DNA of 22,424 nt from a virus. Numbering within the stretch: the stretch's first letter is position 1; each line of letters opens with the position of its first letter. The stretch covers positions 1 through 22,424 of the IMG/VR virus record IMGVR_UViG_3300021962_000707; one strand, 5' to 3'. Of this stretch, positions 20,814 to 22,424 are shown in pieces. The notes beneath the pieces are model-generated. The model searched no databases and was not told where the DNA came from. It worked only from the letters and a program-made list of their open reading frames with translations. The translations under genes and the position numbers were made by a program.

Positions 20814-21266
20814 TTATGTAAGTTCGAAGTGTGGTGCGTCAATAAAAGGACGCTTGCCCTCTGCCCTACGTTTATCGATATACTCCATCATTGCATCATC
20901 CATAGTGCCTGAGAAGTCGCAAATGTTATTGATATGCCATGCTGCACCCCAACGAACAGATACACCTTGTTCGTCTGCTGCTTTCTTCATAGCATCTGCA
21001 ATATTATCATATACGTTTAATTCCCAAGTAACAGCACCATCTACGTATGCAACTAGATCGACTGCTTTACCCTCAAGATGCTTAGACTTCATAGTCTGTG
21101 ATTTGCCAGCCTCAACATACTTTCGTTGAGTTTCTTCTGAACGTAGTCCTTCGGTAACACCAAAGTCTACATCAGTTAATTCAATTGCTCGCTTGACCAC
21201 ATTGACTAGGGATTCATCAACTCCGTCTAGTCTGTCTAACGATCTTTGTGATAATTTAAATGTCAT
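20814..21266 (-). CDS. M15-family L-alanyl-D-glutamate-type peptidase (endolysin)
   Basis: A 150-aa protein of the Peptidase_M15_4 (T5 lysin/VanY) family: FGVTEGLRSEETQRKYV, KSKHLEGKAVDLVAYVDG with zinc ligands H63 and D70, WELNVYDNIADAM, VRWGAAWH and a terminal DAPHFELT with the third ligand H146. These enzymes cut peptide cross-links of peptidoglycan. No signal peptide is seen, so it would need a holin, unlike the exported SleB-type lysin at 16112-16705. AAGGA precedes the ATG. It follows the 38-aa membrane protein closely. Confidence 0.9.
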   Translation of the reverse strand: MTFKLSQRSLDRLDGVDESLVNVVKRAIELTDVDFGVTEGLRSEETQRKYVEAGKSQTMKSKHLEGKAVDLVAYVDGAVTWELNVYDNIADAMKKAADEQGVSVRWGAAWHINNICDFSGTMDDAMMEYIDKRRAEGKRPFIDAPHFELT

Positions 21267-21276
21267 TGTTTATTCC

Positions 21277-21393
21277 TTATTTTGCAACCCAAGATTTTAC
21301 TGTTGCTACCACTTTATCCTGAACAGCTTTTGCCCAGACTGGTTGTGGTAAATTCCAACCAATAAAAAGTCCAACGATTAACCATGTAAGCAT
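21277..21393 (-). CDS. Small membrane protein, 38 aa
   Basis: From ATG 21393 to TAA 21277-21279 (38 residues). GGAG is 9 nt upstream of this ATG; an earlier ATG at 21402 abuts the GGAG and is unlikely. The sequence MLTWLIVGLFIGWNLPQPVW is one membrane span ending in a WN.PQP.WA motif that recurs in tiny proteins of marine T4-like phages; a short amphipathic tail follows (VQDKVVATVKSWVAK). Its place between PhoH and a lysin makes a holin or lysis accessory role possible, but this is a guess. Confidence 0.72.
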   Translation of the reverse strand: MLTWLIVGLFIGWNLPQPVWAKAVQDKVVATVKSWVAK

Positions 21394-21405
21394 AGTTTTC
21401 ATCTC

Positions 21406-22152
21406 CTATTTTTCTTTATCTTCGTAATCAATACGTGCTAAGATATACTCTTTAACGAGATTACTTCGCACGATATCATTTGCATCAAACTCAATACGAG
21501 CATAACTCTTCATGAGTTTTAATACATCTAAAAATTTAAAGAGTCCTGATTTATCACCAGTCTTCTTCAAATCTGTTTGTCGATAGTCTCCACAAAAAAT
21601 AATTCTGGATCTATCGCCTACTCGAGTAGTAATAGTATCGAGTTCTTCCCAAGTCATATTTTGACATTCATCTACAATAATAACTGCGTCATCAAACGTC
21701 AACCCTCTTACAAAAGAAGTACTTGCGAATTCTACTGTTCCTTGATCAGCCAATAAACTATAAGCATCACGTCTACCGAATAGATGAGTACAAATCTGTT
21801 TATATGGTAATTGATACTGCTCTAACTTTTCAGCTAGATCTCCAGGAAGATGTCCAATTTCTCTTGTTTGAACAGCCGATCTAATAATGATCAATTTATC
21901 ATAGTGAGTTGCTCTATTTAATACTTCTTCTAAACCTTTGTATACTGCGATAAAAGATTTACCTGTACCAGCAACTCCGTGCAGTACAATCAATTCTTTG
22001 TTTGATTTGTATGAATCAAAAAAGAGTTCTTGATTCTTTGTTAGAGGTTTAATTACTTCTAACTGATCAATTTTAATTTTGGGTGGTGCTGGCTTTCTGC
22101 CAGTTGAGGGATTTACGTGATCATCCTCTTTACGTCTAGATGCTCTAGCCAT
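21406..22152 (-). CDS. phoH: PhoH-like P-loop ATPase
   Basis: A 248-aa PhoH-family protein: a basic N-terminal tail, TKNQELFFDSY (Q-motif-like), Walker A GVAGTGKS (59-66), IRSAVQTREIGHLPGDLAEK, VRGLTFDDAVIIVDECQN with Walker B D161-E162, and IIFCGDYRQTDL (sensor region). PhoH proteins are widespread in marine phages and have been linked to RNA metabolism and phosphate stress, with function uncertain; some relatives act as helicases. The gene follows the 83-aa gene and overlaps in SD with the 38-aa gene, in one leftward operon. Confidence 0.94.
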   Translation of the reverse strand: MARASRRKEDDHVNPSTGRKPAPPKIKIDQLEVIKPLTKNQELFFDSYKSNKELIVLHGVAGTGKSFIAVYKGLEEVLNRATHYDKLIIIRSAVQTREIGHLPGDLAEKLEQYQLPYKQICTHLFGRRDAYSLLADQGTVEFASTSFVRGLTFDDAVIIVDECQNMTWEELDTITTRVGDRSRIIFCGDYRQTDLKKTGDKSGLFKFLDVLKLMKSYARIEFDANDIVRSNLVKEYILARIDYEDKEK

Positions 22153-22163
22153 TTAATCCTTAC

Positions 22164-22415
22164 TTATAAGTCTGTTGTTTTATTAAGAACAGATCCAGGA
22201 GTCCGTTTATGAATGTTATTCAAGACTTCCTTAAATCCTTTATTCTTTCCGAGGTCGGTATTACCAGAACGATGTCCTTGTACTACCATTGGTGCTGATT
22301 TTAATATTTGAGTATGATTTTTGTTTTTCTTTACATACTCATCTCTTTCGGAGATTGACATTACGACATCAAATTCTTTTCCTGTATCGTTGTCTCTAAA
22401 ACTGTAAGTTGGCAT
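22164..22415 (-). CDS. Small protein, FmdB-like N-terminus, 83 aa
   Basis: An 83-aa protein beginning MPTYSFRDNDTGKEFDVVMS, the opening strand pair of FmdB-type zinc-ribbon regulators, but with no cysteines, so the ribbon is absent. The C-terminal half (GNTDLGKNKGFKEVLNNIHK) is conserved-looking in marine T4-like phages. Function unknown. It starts 9 nt inside the window edge and is complete; GAG just upstream may be part of its SD. It precedes PhoH by 11 nt. Confidence 0.78.
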   Translation of the reverse strand: MPTYSFRDNDTGKEFDVVMSISERDEYVKKNKNHTQILKSAPMVVQGHRSGNTDLGKNKGFKEVLNNIHKRTPGSVLNKTTDL

Positions 22416-22424
22416 ATTGTACTC

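Noticed and set aside
20755-21129. 124-codon plus-strand frame
   Set aside because: Antisense to the M15 peptidase with conserved catalytic residues on the other strand; no SD.
1-22424. CRISPR arrays, insertion sequences, ordinary tRNA genes
   Set aside because: No regularly spaced repeats, no transposase-like frames or terminal inverted repeats, and no complete cloverleaf other than the tmRNA tRNA-like domain were seen by eye.

Overview
The window is a compact, AT-rich stretch of a T4-type myovirus (Straboviridae-like core genes). Gene content points to a marine phage, most likely of an alphaproteobacterial host such as the SAR11/pelagiphage group. The evidence for this is T4 core homologues in the marine-T4 arrangement, PhoH, a phage ribosomal protein S21, a peroxiredoxin, an aminotransferase, and a tmRNA gene in the circularly permuted layout typical of alphaproteobacteria. 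The host assignment is inference.

Layout. (1) 1-4966, minus strand: baseplate operon reading gp48/54-like tube cap, gp53, gp27-like hub, then gp5 lysozyme-spike (runs off the left edge). (2) 4967-5053: divergent control region with CTAAATA late-promoter motifs on both strands. (3) 5054-11071, plus strand: gp4 head completion, an unknown conserved protein, gp54-like tube initiator, gp16 small terminase, gp26 with a -1 frameshift extension (gp51/T-like), tape measure protein, a HAD phosphatase-like protein and a Trp-rich small ORF. (4) 11070-11096: a strong terminator between convergent operons. (5) 11129-13237, minus: replication and late-transcription genes gp32, gp59, gp33 and a 92-aa unknown. 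(6) 13291-15909, minus: eight small unknown early genes in three transcription units, each led by a near-identical TTGACT-17-TATAAT promoter. (7) 16064-17661, minus: terminator, secreted SleB-type lysin, AbrB-like small protein, ribosomal protein bS21, and a permuted tmRNA with tag ANENFALAA. (8) 17689-20781, minus: 45-aa and 162-aa unknowns, class III aminotransferase, peroxiredoxin, MGME1/RecB-like exonuclease, preceded by a MotA-like promoter. (9) 20814-22415, minus: M15-type endopeptidase, a small membrane protein, PhoH and a small unknown.

The most notable points are the phage-encoded permuted tmRNA directly upstream of phage bS21 (a translation-directed module), the programmed -1 frameshift at a T8 run joining gp26 to a gp51-like extension immediately before the tape measure gene, a triple 56-residue repeat in the tape measure protein, a gp32 with no cysteines, and three recognisable promoter classes (TTGACT early, TTGCTTTGCAA middle-like, CTAAATA late). 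No stretch over 300 bases is unexplained; the largest protein-free stretch (17386-17688) is the tmRNA locus.
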